Of a DNA stretch of 22,908 bases, positions 6,922 to 13,767 are shown piece by piece. The position numbers and the translations under genes are program-made. Source of the stretch: Candidatus Saccharibacteria bacterium UBA2112 (GTDB taxonomy: Bacteria > Patescibacteriota > Saccharimonadia > Saccharimonadales > Saccharimonadaceae); contig DCYK01000016.1 in assembly GCA_002331045.1 (NCBI GenBank), positions 1 to 22,908 on the forward strand. Reading direction: 5' to 3'. A model generated the notes under the pieces. The model was not told the origin of the DNA and ran no database searches. It saw only the letters and a list, made by a program, of their open reading frames with translations. Each line of letters begins with the position of its first letter. Position 1 is the first letter of the stretch.

Positions 6922-7863
6922 ATGCATAGACAAAAAAAGAAGGGAAAGAATAATTTCAAATGGGTCCTTGTTGCTCTCTTGGCGGCGTTAATAGCCGCTC
7001 CGAATCCGACAATCATCAGAGTAAACGTTATCGATATGGATCCAATATTTTTCACGCTATTGCGGTATGTTGTTGTTGCTGTCGTATGTCTGCCATTTGT
7101 CCTAATTGCGCGTAAAAGACTGAGTCGTAGAGGCGTCATCTCCTCACTCATCTCCGGAATTTTCATCGCCACAGCCCTCACGTTCTTTGCGCTTGCTATT
7201 GAACAAAGTCAGGCAAACTACGTTGTCGTCCTCATGCTGCTTACACCGATTATATTCATCGCCCTATCGAGCAAGATAGTCCACGAGAAAATTAGCCACC
7301 AGGCGATGGCGGGGCTAACAATTGCGATGATTGGTGCATTTACAGTCGTTGCAGCACCAATTGCCATCGCACAGGATGCAGACATAGAGTTCTATCCGCT
7401 TGCAACTGGCTTTATGCTCATCCAGTCGGTCGCCTTTGCCTGCGCCATGATCTGGATGCGCAAGGCTAACGAGGCCGGCACGCCAATATCCTCAGTTATT
7501 GGACTGCAATCATTAATGGCGGTTGGGCTCACTAGTATACTCTTTCTGCTCTTTGGTGATACAACTAGAACAAACATAGATGCAGGTGTGTTAGCTTCTA
7601 TCCTTTACTCTGGCCTTGTGGTTGCACTAATCGCCCGCAGCCTGACCGTGCTTGCTTACGAGCGAGTTGGCTCTGTCACCGTCAGTGGCATGTCGTATAT
7701 CGACACACTTGTTGCGTTCATTATCCCTATCGTTATCCTAGGTGAGATCCTGTCCCCAACGACAGTCATTGGTGGCATCATAATCTTGATCGGTGTCTAT
7801 GTGATCGAGCGCCGCAAACGCCACGTCCACAAGGGCGCACACCATGCGCTGCGGCATTCATAA
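6922..7863 (+). CDS. EamA (DMT superfamily) transporter
   Basis: The 313-residue integral membrane protein has ten predicted hydrophobic helices in two EamA repeats. A basic N-terminal cap (MHRQKKKGKNNFK) precedes helix 1. A loop near 150-160 (AQDADIEFYPL) separates the two halves, and the second half contains the usual SVTVSGMSYIDTLVAFIIPIVILGE stretch. The family exports or imports small metabolites such as amino acids or nucleobases; the substrate is not readable here. A basic, His-rich tail (RRKRHVHKGAHHALRH) ends the protein. It follows the TrmB-like regulator closely and is convergent with the 531-residue unknown gene, 19 bases away. Confidence 0.9.
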   Translation: MHRQKKKGKNNFKWVLVALLAALIAAPNPTIIRVNVIDMDPIFFTLLRYVVVAVVCLPFVLIARKRLSRRGVISSLISGIFIATALTFFALAIEQSQANYVVVLMLLTPIIFIALSSKIVHEKISHQAMAGLTIAMIGAFTVVAAPIAIAQDADIEFYPLATGFMLIQSVAFACAMIWMRKANEAGTPISSVIGLQSLMAVGLTSILFLLFGDTTRTNIDAGVLASILYSGLVVALIARSLTVLAYERVGSVTVSGMSYIDTLVAFIIPIVILGEILSPTTVIGGIIILIGVYVIERRKRHVHKGAHHALRHS

Positions 7864-7882
7864 ACAGAGTGTCTCACTAAAT

Positions 7883-9478
7883 TTATCTGTCGTTCTTTAT
7901 ATCCACACGCCCATCAAAGTCTGACTCTGGCACATAGTACTCATCAATTTTGTTACCATCTTCGTCGAGTGTAATAACATAGTGCGGATCAACCGTTGTC
8001 TTGACCGATCCAGGTACTTCACTGACCGAGTGCATGAAATGTGTATCAAGGTCTTTGCCGAACAATGTGCCGACTTTTTCAATAATCGGAAAGTACAGAC
8101 TACTAAATTCTTGATGCGATGATTCCACTGTTACGGTACCGCATGCAAGCTGTTCGTGCGAAGTGGTCGGCGTCGTCTCGTTAAAATAAGGTATCGGAAT
8201 AATAGCAGGAATAGCAAGTGCTGCCGCTCCAATAGCCGTACGCTTTATCTCATCCTCATAGAGCATCGCGTAGTCTTTGACTGTATCAACCGCGCGCCTC
8301 ATTCGTGATGGCGGCGCAAAGCTGAGTGGCTTTACTTTGACGATACGGTACTGTCCGGGGCCAGGATATACAGGGTAAAGCTTTTCCTCTGTCGGGACAA
8401 TGATTTCCTTGTCATGCTCTACTGAGACAAGTTCGGGCTGCTCAATTTCTGATTCCTCTGGCTGTTGATCTATCGACTCGGTTAGAGAATCGCCGTCTTC
8501 TTTTTGGCCGTTTTTCTTGCGGCGGAAGGGTAACCTTGGAACAAAACCAGCAAATACGTCTATGCGCCAGCCGTCAGATCCAGGAATGTGCTCTTCGGCC
8601 CGGTGGATTACCTGTTGATATATCATGTCACACTCACCATATTCGGATGTTTCAACAGTTCGTGTATACGTGGCCGAAAAATCTGCGCCGCGGTTTTTGT
8701 CAATCAGCTCGTAAAGCGCGTCCCTTTCCGATTTATCCAAATGTAATTGCTCACGATTATCTTCATATCGAATCATGAACTCTTCATCGGATAATTCGCG
8801 ACTTTTTGCAATCGCGCTGATACGATCAGCATTCTCCTCGGTGAGGATTACCTCGTATGAATCGCCCTCGACAAACGTAATTCTGTCACCGTATCGTGCC
8901 GACAGCTGCTCAGCATAAGCCATCCCCTTTTCTTGATAATCTTCGGCCAGTTTCTCATTATTTTGTGAGGCAACGCCAAAATCAGCGCCTTTATCACCTC
9001 TACTTTTTGAATCGATTTCCGACTCATCAGACGAACGTCCACCAACAGTCACAGTGACCCTCAGCGTTGGGTCACTGTCCAATAATTCGTAGACTTGTTC
9101 CATATAGTCATGAATAGTATTTTGCTCTTCGGGACCCAGCGCAAGAGCCACAAACTCTGGTGCGTTTTGCTGCGGCGCCATTTCCTGGACCGCAGCCGTC
9201 GTTGTCACCGTTTCAACCTTGACCGGGTTATCAACACGCTCCTTCGTCTGCCATTCAATAGGTTGTGACGAAGCAGGTGTAGGATCCTTGCTGATGTGAA
9301 TTGGTGAACGTGCTTCAGGTGCAACACCCTTTACCATCGCCGTTAATGCTGCCGATGTACCAACGAGGTTCGCAACACCTTTAGTAATCTCCCAGGCAAC
9401 TGCTTTTTTCGTAAGGCGTCGTTTCTCTGGCTGCTGTTGAGCGAAAGGTACTTCACGGGTGACGTTTCGTTTTGGCAT
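7883..9478 (-). CDS. Large unknown protein with possible OmpA-like region and one membrane helix
   Basis: I do not recognise this 531-residue protein as a whole. It starts with a basic segment and a weakly hydrophobic stretch (about 25-52). A Pro/Thr/Gln-rich linker follows (about 58-108). A folded region (about 110-225) has TLRVTVTVGGRSSDES, then NEKLAEDYQEKGMAYAEQL, which recalls the OmpA-like peptidoglycan-binding fold; this likeness is weak. An acidic linker comes at 320-366, a hydrophobic helix at about 414-431 (AIGAAALAIPAIIPIPYF), and a C-terminal domain of about 100 residues. A cell-envelope role is plausible but inferred. Its promoter shares a TTGAC-N5-GTCAA palindrome with the 649-residue unknown protein at 15949-17898, so the two are probably co-regulated. 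Confidence 0.8.
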   Translation of the reverse strand: MPKRNVTREVPFAQQQPEKRRLTKKAVAWEITKGVANLVGTSAALTAMVKGVAPEARSPIHISKDPTPASSQPIEWQTKERVDNPVKVETVTTTAAVQEMAPQQNAPEFVALALGPEEQNTIHDYMEQVYELLDSDPTLRVTVTVGGRSSDESEIDSKSRGDKGADFGVASQNNEKLAEDYQEKGMAYAEQLSARYGDRITFVEGDSYEVILTEENADRISAIAKSRELSDEEFMIRYEDNREQLHLDKSERDALYELIDKNRGADFSATYTRTVETSEYGECDMIYQQVIHRAEEHIPGSDGWRIDVFAGFVPRLPFRRKKNGQKEDGDSLTESIDQQPEESEIEQPELVSVEHDKEIIVPTEEKLYPVYPGPGQYRIVKVKPLSFAPPSRMRRAVDTVKDYAMLYEDEIKRTAIGAAALAIPAIIPIPYFNETTPTTSHEQLACGTVTVESSHQEFSSLYFPIIEKVGTLFGKDLDTHFMHSVSEVPGSVKTTVDPHYVITLDEDGNKIDEYYVPESDFDGRVDIKNDR

Positions 9479-9513
9479 GGTGGACTTTCTTTTTTGAATA
9501 AATATATGCCATC

Positions 9514-9542
9514 ATATTAGCATTATTTTGACGAAATGTCAA
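9514..9542 (-). promoter_or_regulatory. Promoter of the 531-residue unknown gene
   Basis: TTGACA (9542-9537) and TAATAT (9519-9514) on the minus strand are 17 bases apart, with TGC directly before the -10. The start site should lie near 9507, leaving a leader of about 28 bases with only a weak purine-rich ribosome-binding site. Confidence 0.82.
9528..9542. promoter_or_regulatory. TTGAC-N5-GTCAA operator candidate, copy 1
   Basis: A perfect 5-bp inverted repeat with a 5-base spacer; one arm is part of the -35 box. The same arrangement occurs at 17942-17956 and at none of the other TTGACA promoters in the window. Confidence 0.6.
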
Positions 9543-9554
9543 TAATGCTATCGC

Positions 9555-9944
9555 TTATTTTTCTGGATCAAACTTGAGGCTGAGGGAATTGATGCAATAA
9601 CGCTGGTCAGTAGGCGTGCCGAGGCCCTCGCCCTCGAATACATGCCCCAAATGACTGCCACAGGTTGCGCAGGTAACTTCTGTTCTGCTCATACCAAGTG
9701 TGTTATCTGGAGTTAACTTTACCCTGTCAGGAATGGCTTCATAAAAACTCGGCCAACCGCAGTGTGCATCAAATTTCTTGTCGCTTTCAAATAATTTCGT
9801 ATGACATGCACCGCAGCTATACGTACCTACATCGAAAACACTATCGTATTCACCGCTGAACGCTGGCTCTGTACCCTTTTCGCGCAGCACCCGGTACTGC
9901 TCGGGTGTCAGTTCCTTTTTCCACTCAGCATCTGATTTGTTCAT
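9555..9944 (-). CDS. msrB: Peptide-methionine (R)-S-oxide reductase
   Basis: MsrB reduces the R form of methionine sulfoxide in proteins. The 129-residue, single-domain protein is complete. The zinc site is Cys44/Cys47 (SCGAC) and Cys92/Cys95 (TCATC). The catalytic cysteine is Cys117 in RYCINSLSLKF, and Cys62 in HCGWPSFYEA fits the resolving position. No signal peptide is seen, so it acts in the cytoplasm. No msrA is fused to it or beside it. A TATAAT lies 6 bases before the ATG, again predicting a leaderless message. mscL lies 66 bases upstream on the same strand and the 531-residue gene 76 bases downstream, each with its own promoter. Confidence 0.97.
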   Translation of the reverse strand: MNKSDAEWKKELTPEQYRVLREKGTEPAFSGEYDSVFDVGTYSCGACHTKLFESDKKFDAHCGWPSFYEAIPDRVKLTPDNTLGMSRTEVTCATCGSHLGHVFEGEGLGTPTDQRYCINSLSLKFDPEK

Positions 9945-9950
9945 ATACTT

Positions 9951-9956
9951 ATTATA
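9951..9956 (-). promoter_or_regulatory. -10 element of msrB
   Basis: TATAAT on the minus strand, 6 bases before the msrB ATG, implying a leaderless transcript. No convincing -35 is visible at standard spacing. Confidence 0.6.
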
Positions 9957-10010
9957 GTTTGTTCTTAGTAGTCCAAAGACTCACATAGTCGCGGGCTATC
10001 GTGGAACAAC

Positions 10011-10415
10011 CTAATCCTTCTTCTTGTCCAACCGATCCAACTTAAAAATATGTACTATCCAATAAATCACAAGGATTGTTGCCAGTAACGTGATAATGGA
10101 CGAGAGCGCTGCGCCCCATTGAAAGTCCGCTTCACGCCCCCATAACTCGACGTGCCATACATTTGCCTCGAGCTTTTCATTTGTTCCTACGATAAACCGC
10201 ACTAAAGGAGTAATGAAACTCTCGACCAATGTCTTGACCGTTGCACCTGCAGCCGCACCAATCGCCAGACCGACTGCCAAACCAATAACACCCTGTGTCC
10301 GCACAAAATCAACAAACCCAACAGTGTGTGTTCGAGAAAAGTTCTTTGCATGGCCTCGCGCAGCAGTGGCATAGCGACGCGACTTACCTGTCTGTGATGA
10401 TTCATTCTTTGTCAT
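10011..10415 (-). CDS. mscL: Large-conductance mechanosensitive channel MscL
   Basis: MscL opens under membrane tension to release solutes during osmotic downshock. The 134-residue protein has a basic, Ser-rich N-terminal extension (about 1-30). It is followed by the family N-terminal helix and TM1 (VDFVRTQGVIGLAVGLAIGAAAGATVKTLVESFITPL, about 35-72), a short periplasmic loop, TM2 (about 96-123) and a charged C-terminal helix. The pore-lining, Gly/Ala-rich TM1 is clear. AAAGGA lies 9 bases before the ATG. A TACAAT -10 about 25 bases upstream gives a short normal leader, unlike its leaderless neighbours. Confidence 0.92.
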   Translation of the reverse strand: MTKNESSQTGKSRRYATAARGHAKNFSRTHTVGFVDFVRTQGVIGLAVGLAIGAAAGATVKTLVESFITPLVRFIVGTNEKLEANVWHVELWGREADFQWGAALSSIITLLATILVIYWIVHIFKLDRLDKKKD

Positions 10416-10440
10416 GATTCTTTATCCTTTCACTGCTGTC

Positions 10441-10446
10441 ATTGTA
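10441..10446 (-). promoter_or_regulatory. -10 element of mscL
   Basis: TACAAT on the minus strand, 25 bases before the mscL ATG. The leader would be about 18 bases and carries AAAGGA. The -35 is unclear. Confidence 0.45.
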
Positions 10447-10483
10447 CTGAAAAATACCGCAAAAATGTAGCAGTGATGTTGGG

Positions 10484-10523
10484 TGGACAGTCCGGACGCA
10501 GGGTATGCGCTCCGGACTGTCCA
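10484..10523. repeat. Long perfect hairpin at the edge of GC-rich island A
   Basis: A 13-bp perfect inverted repeat (10484-10496 with 10511-10523; arm TGGACAGTCCGGA) encloses a further 4-bp stem and a 5-base loop. No T-tract follows directly on either strand, so it is not an ordinary terminator. It lies between mscL and the winged-helix-like gene and may mark an island boundary or stabilise an RNA 3' end. Confidence 0.75.
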
Positions 10524-10618
10524 GCCCGTTCCTCTACCGCCCGTTGCCATGTTTGGGTATACGGAGCAGGTAAAGAGAGTTTTTGTGGGAAGATGTCTCC
10601 ATTCCCGGTACTAGATGG

Positions 10619-10987
10619 TCACGCGTAGGCGGGTAGTTCCGGTTCGCGGAACAAATCCTTTCCGCAGGCCCGACGTACTTCGTCGAGTACAGCGTAGTTG
10701 AGCTGAACAATTTCAGCCTCGACCCGCACGGTGTCGTCGAACAGTCCCGCGACGGCCTCTTCGTTCGGGCAGATTTGACCGTCCTGCACCAACACCGACC
10801 TGGTGCGAGTGACCACGACACCGGTACTTTCTAGCCGATCGATTGCCTGCCGGACGACCTGAGCCGACCGATTCAGTGGCCACTTCAGGTGACGCGCAAT
10901 CTGAAGCTCCCAGTTGTCGAGCTTCGCTACCTCGCCCTGAAGCTTCACGAGCACGCCTGCGACTTCATAATCAACAGGATGTAGCAC
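10619..10987 (-). CDS. Small winged-helix-like protein in GC-rich island A
   Basis: The 122-residue protein starts at a GTG, with AAGGAG 5 bases upstream; the overlapping ATG two bases earlier is in another frame that closes quickly. Residues about 25-65 (WELQIARHLKWPLNRSAQ, then VVRQAIDRLESTGVVVTRTR) look like a helix-turn-helix plus wing, so a small DNA-binding regulator is possible, but no named family is recognised. The C-terminal half is helical and acidic. The base and codon use is clearly GC-richer than in mscL and argS on either side (many GTC, CTC, CGG and GAC codons), which suggests transfer or a distinct gene class. Its leader carries a terminator, an alternative stem and a short open frame, so attenuation control is possible. 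Confidence 0.6.
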   Translation of the reverse strand: MLHPVDYEVAGVLVKLQGEVAKLDNWELQIARHLKWPLNRSAQVVRQAIDRLESTGVVVTRTRSVLVQDGQICPNEEAVAGLFDDTVRVEAEIVQLNYAVLDEVRRACGKDLFREPELPAYA

Positions 10988-10992
10988 ATCTT

Positions 10993-11020
10993 CTCCTTGG
11001 TTCGTGCCGGCTCCACCGGC
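10993..11020 (-). promoter_or_regulatory. Leader hairpin, CGAACC box and ribosome-binding site of island A
   Basis: On the minus strand, a GCCGG-TGGAG-CCGGC hairpin is followed by CGAACC and AAGGAG, then the GTG start 5 bases on. The leader of the other GC-rich gene (20830-20860) has the same order: hairpin, CGAACC, AAGGA, start. Confidence 0.5.
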
Positions 11021-11050
11021 ATTGGATAATGGATATTACTATCCTCTTCA

Positions 11051-11075
11051 CAAAAAAGTCTCGCCTTCCGGCGAG
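11051..11075 (-). terminator. Intrinsic terminator in the leader of island A
   Basis: On the minus strand, CTCGCC-GGAA-GGCGAG is followed by AC and six Ts. It stands about 115 bases after the argS stop and upstream of the winged-helix-like gene. It can end argS transcripts, act as an attenuator, or both. Confidence 0.85.
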
Positions 11076-11113
11076 CTTCGTTGTGCGTTGGACAGGTGGA
11101 ACTAGCTCGCCGG
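11068..11113 (-). promoter_or_regulatory. Possible anti-terminator stem
   Basis: A perfect 10-bp inverted repeat (11104-11113 with 11068-11077; CCGGCGAGCT and its complement) has a 26-base loop. On the minus strand its second arm overlaps the first arm of the terminator hairpin, so the two folds exclude each other, as in attenuators. The function is inferred. Confidence 0.5.
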
Positions 11114-11179
11114 CGCGTCGTCAAGAATCACGAGAATGAGCTCGCGACTATTGATAACTTGGCGGAAAGATAATCCCAT
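11102..11179 (-). CDS. Possible 25-residue leader peptide
   Basis: The short frame opens with ATG at 11179, 12 bases past the argS stop, encodes 25 residues (starting MGLSFRQVINSRE, ending DDAPAS), and stops with TAG. The last codons and part of the stop lie inside the first arm of the 10-bp anti-terminator stem, so a ribosome finishing this frame would cover that arm and favour the terminator. The ribosome-binding site (AGGG) is weak. It could also be chance; the geometry is the only evidence. It does not contain a run of one amino acid, as classical leader peptides of biosynthetic operons do. Confidence 0.3.
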   Translation of the reverse strand: MGLSFRQVINSRELILVILDDAPAS

Positions 11180-11191
11180 GCCACTACCCTA

Positions 11192-12850
11192 CTACATTTT
11201 GTCCGGTGCCGCAATACCTAAAATCATTAGTCCGGCACGCAGCGTATCGGCATATACAGCAACCAGACCCGTGCGATGTTGCTCGTACTGGCTACCGATA
11301 ACCTGATTTTTTTCGTAATAACGATTGAACTCCTGCGCCAATTCAAACAGATAGTTACAGACATGATGTGGTTCAAGTGTTTTGGCCGCCAGTTCAACAA
11401 TCTCGCTATACTCACCTAACTTACGCACAAGTAACCGGTCTTCGTCGTGCACTGTAACCGGCATAGTAATGCTATCTACCTTTTCTAATATCCGTCGTGC
11501 CCGGGCATGGGCATACTGCAAGTATGGACCGGAATTGCCATGCAGACTGACCGATTCGGCTGGGTCATAGACAATATCACCACCAACCTTTCCTTTGAGA
11601 AAGGCAAATTTGACAGCACCCAGCATGACTGCTTTGTCTAATTGACCATCGTTCATCGCAGCTTGTGCCGCTGAGGCTGCATCTAAAATATCGAGCGCAA
11701 GCAGTACATTGCCCTTACGACTACTCATTTTTTGCCCACCGGTCAGTTTCACATTGCCATGTGTGATATGTCGACTACGCCTGACTAGCTCGGGTTCAAA
11801 CTGTTCGATACTTTTTTGCACCACTTTCATGTATTCGATAATGTCATTACCAGTAATCACAAATGATTGATCAAAATGATAGTCAGCCCACTTCTGCATA
11901 ATCAAACCAACATCCTTCGCCTCGTAGGTTGGAAGGCCGGCAGAATTAATAAACACCCGGGTATGGAGACCGTATCTGTCGCCGTCAAAGACGACGGCAT
12001 CATCAGATTCTTTATATACCCCATTCTTGAGCTCGCGCCGGACCGTTTCCAGACCAACTGGTGCTGTTTGACTTTCGGGATAATACTTTTCAAAAGGCAG
12101 AACCTCAAGTTCGTCATAGAGTACGTTAAAGTAATCGTAACTCCACTGACGACATGTCCAATAGATCTTGGCAAAATCAGAGTCGTGGTCATCATCAGTA
12201 TGTAGTTGATACACGCGTTTGTTGATTGTCACAATTTCCTGCTTTACCGCCTCATCTTCTTCATAGGCAGTATTACCCTCGACATAACGTGCGCTCAGCC
12301 AGCTAGCACGTTTGTGTGGATCGTCACTGACGTCTGCCAGTTTATGAGGGTTCTCACCACCCAGATACCGAACAATTGCCCACATATTCTTGGCAACATG
12401 TAGCCCAACGTCACCACCAAAGTTCACCCGATGTACCTCGGCACCAGAAACAGCCAGTAGACGCGTCATGACATCACCGACAAGCGTCGTATAGAGATGT
12501 CCTGCATGGAGCACCTTGAATGGGTTTGGGTCTGAGTATTCCGCTACGATCGTTTGGCCTGTCAAGAAAGCAGCTGGCTCGCGCTTCATCTGTGTCAATA
12601 GTACTTCATCTGTTACTCGAATATTAATAAACCCGGGGCCGGCAACAGTAACATCTTGAAACTCACCTGTTTCTTGCAATTTTTCTGCCAGTTGCTGGGC
12701 AATAGCGCGCGGTGGCTCGCCTACTGTCTTCGCAAGCTGCAATGCAATGTTTGTCGTATAGTCGCCAAACTGCGGATCAGGTCGCGATAATTGAACGTCA
12801 ATTTCGACGCCAAATAGCTGATGCACAATCTGAGCAATTTTTGTATCCAT
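11192..12850 (-). CDS. argS: Arginyl-tRNA synthetase
   Basis: ArgS is the class I synthetase that attaches arginine to tRNA-Arg. The 552-residue protein has the N-terminal Add-1 domain (about 1-85) and the catalytic core with HAGHL (115-119, the HIGH motif) preceded by EYSDPNPFKVL. It also has KMSSRKG (374-380, the KMSKS motif). A helical DALR anticodon-binding domain (about 435-552) contains ELAAKTLEPHHVCNYLFELAQEFNRYYEKN. The length is normal. A TGT-TATACT extended -10 sits 8 bases before the ATG, so the leader is at most a couple of bases. The small acidic gene upstream has its own promoter. Confidence 0.97.
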   Translation of the reverse strand: MDTKIAQIVHQLFGVEIDVQLSRPDPQFGDYTTNIALQLAKTVGEPPRAIAQQLAEKLQETGEFQDVTVAGPGFINIRVTDEVLLTQMKREPAAFLTGQTIVAEYSDPNPFKVLHAGHLYTTLVGDVMTRLLAVSGAEVHRVNFGGDVGLHVAKNMWAIVRYLGGENPHKLADVSDDPHKRASWLSARYVEGNTAYEEDEAVKQEIVTINKRVYQLHTDDDHDSDFAKIYWTCRQWSYDYFNVLYDELEVLPFEKYYPESQTAPVGLETVRRELKNGVYKESDDAVVFDGDRYGLHTRVFINSAGLPTYEAKDVGLIMQKWADYHFDQSFVITGNDIIEYMKVVQKSIEQFEPELVRRSRHITHGNVKLTGGQKMSSRKGNVLLALDILDAASAAQAAMNDGQLDKAVMLGAVKFAFLKGKVGGDIVYDPAESVSLHGNSGPYLQYAHARARRILEKVDSITMPVTVHDEDRLLVRKLGEYSEIVELAAKTLEPHHVCNYLFELAQEFNRYYEKNQVIGSQYEQHRTGLVAVYADTLRAGLMILGIAAPDKM

Positions 12851-12858
12851 TGCCCCTA

Positions 12859-12867
12859 AGTATAACA
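12859..12867 (-). promoter_or_regulatory. Extended -10 of argS
   Basis: On the minus strand this reads TGT-TATACT, 8 bases before the argS ATG and within the 32-base gap after the small acidic gene. It predicts a nearly leaderless mRNA. Confidence 0.55.
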
Positions 12868-12882
12868 GATGGCGGCGACTCG

Positions 12883-13086
12883 CTAAGTAACGATGTCTGA
12901 ATCAAATTCCAACTCATCCGCTGGCTGCGCACCCGCCTCGGCATCACGCGCTTCATCCTCGAGCGCTTCGCCAAGGACACCGCCCGAAACCGGACTTGAT
13001 CCGTGTACACTCTGTAATACGTCACGGAGGACTCGATTATCATCGTGATAATCGAGTGGTTCATCTGATTGGATATTGTCTATCAT
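12883..13086 (-). CDS. Small acidic protein, unknown function
   Basis: The 67-residue protein has no family I recognise. It is acidic (many Asp and Glu), lacks hydrophobic segments and is likely disordered in its second half (GEALEDEARDAEAGAQPADELEFDSD). Support for its being real comes from its promoter, the best in this part of the window: consensus -35 and -10 at 17 bases with a TGC extension. There is also a purine-rich AAAGGTAAG about 11 bases before the ATG. It lies just upstream of argS on the same strand. Its highly acidic nature would suit a binding partner or inhibitor of a basic protein, but that is only a guess. Confidence 0.6.
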   Translation of the reverse strand: MIDNIQSDEPLDYHDDNRVLRDVLQSVHGSSPVSGGVLGEALEDEARDAEAGAQPADELEFDSDIVT

Positions 13087-13111
13087 GTTTGTATCTTACC
13101 TTTGTACAATC

Positions 13112-13140
13112 ATTATAGCACTTGTGCTTATGTATGTCAA
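13112..13140 (-). promoter_or_regulatory. Consensus promoter of the small acidic gene, with an inverted repeat in the spacer
   Basis: TTGACA (13140-13135) and TATAAT (13117-13112) on the minus strand are 17 bases apart with TGC before the -10. The spacer holds AGCAC-TT-GTGCT (13117-13128), a 5-bp inverted repeat that could be an operator. Confidence 0.85.
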
Positions 13141-13155
13141 TATGCTCGTGTACAC

Positions 13156-13731
13156 CTACAGGTTATTAGGATCGGTGAGTGCAATGAAACATGTTGTCGT
13201 ACCGGTCCATGTATTGTGGTATGGTGCAGCACTCAATGTGCCAGATGATACTCTCACACTGTTCGGCATATCACAATCCTGACTCTCGGCCGGTAGTTTC
13301 CATGTCAGTGTATAGCGTGTAAGTTTACCATTGTACGTTTCACCGCCTGAGGCATAGCGTAATATGAGCCCATTATACGCAGGATACAGATCGGCAGGAA
13401 AACTAGGGAGCGCGCCAACTTTTTGTAGCTCACTCTCGAGTGTACTATTGCGACCCGGATCATTACCTGATGAATAGTGACATGTATTATCTGCATCATA
13501 CCCCGACAGGCACGTGTACGTGCTCACCGAGGGATAGCTACCATATTTGATAGCATACAGATCAAAAAGTTTTGCCGTTTGAGTGACAGCTGATTTGGCT
13601 GCAGAGATTTTTGCATTATCAGTGATACCGTTATAGGCCACGATGACAATGGCAGCCAAAATACCAATCACAACGACCACGATGAGGAGTTCGACAATGG
13701 TGAAGCCGGATTGGTTACGTTTTAGATACAT
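13156..13731 (-). CDS. Type IV pilin-like protein (downstream copy)
   Basis: The 191-residue protein has a class III leader, MYLKRNQSG, cut before Phe10 (G-FTIVE) with Glu at mature position 5. It is followed by the long hydrophobic helix LLIVVVVIGILAAIVIVAYN that anchors pilins in the membrane and packs in the fibre. The C-terminal globular domain (about 60-191) contains several cysteines (near 78, 87, 151 and 181) that may form disulfides. Pili of this type can serve adhesion, twitching or DNA uptake, which suits a host-attached lifestyle. A TATAAT lies 12 bases before the ATG, with AGGAG between them. The other pilin gene sits 36 bases upstream and shares its N-terminal coding sequence. 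Confidence 0.92.
   Translation of the reverse strand: MYLKRNQSGFTIVELLIVVVVIGILAAIVIVAYNGITDNAKISAAKSAVTQTAKLFDLYAIKYGSYPSVSTYTCLSGYDADNTCHYSSGNDPGRNSTLESELQKVGALPSFPADLYPAYNGLILRYASGGETYNGKLTRYTLTWKLPAESQDCDMPNSVRVSSGTLSAAPYHNTWTGTTTCFIALTDPNNL
13655..13683. repeat. 29-bp direct repeat within the pilin helix, copy 1
   Basis: This stretch is identical to 14174-14202 and encodes the VVVVIGILA helix in both pilin genes. Flanking bases differ at synonymous sites. The repeats are 519 bases apart, so recombination between them would fuse the two genes into one. Confidence 0.9.
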
Positions 13732-13743
13732 CTCACTCCTAGT

Positions 13744-13749
13744 ATTATA
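13744..13749 (-). promoter_or_regulatory. -10 element of the downstream pilin gene
   Basis: TATAAT on the minus strand, 12 bases before the ATG at 13731, with AGGAG in the short leader (13736-13740). It lies in the 36-base gap between the pilin genes, so the downstream pilin can be made on its own. Confidence 0.55.
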
Positions 13750-13767
13750 CTCGACATCTTCAGACCA

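Noticed and set aside
10484..10523. Integron attC site
   Set aside because: A single hairpin with no integrase gene and no second site at the other island edge.
10843..11139. 98-codon plus-strand frame across island A
   Set aside because: It runs antisense to the winged-helix-like gene and through the terminator; no ribosome-binding site.
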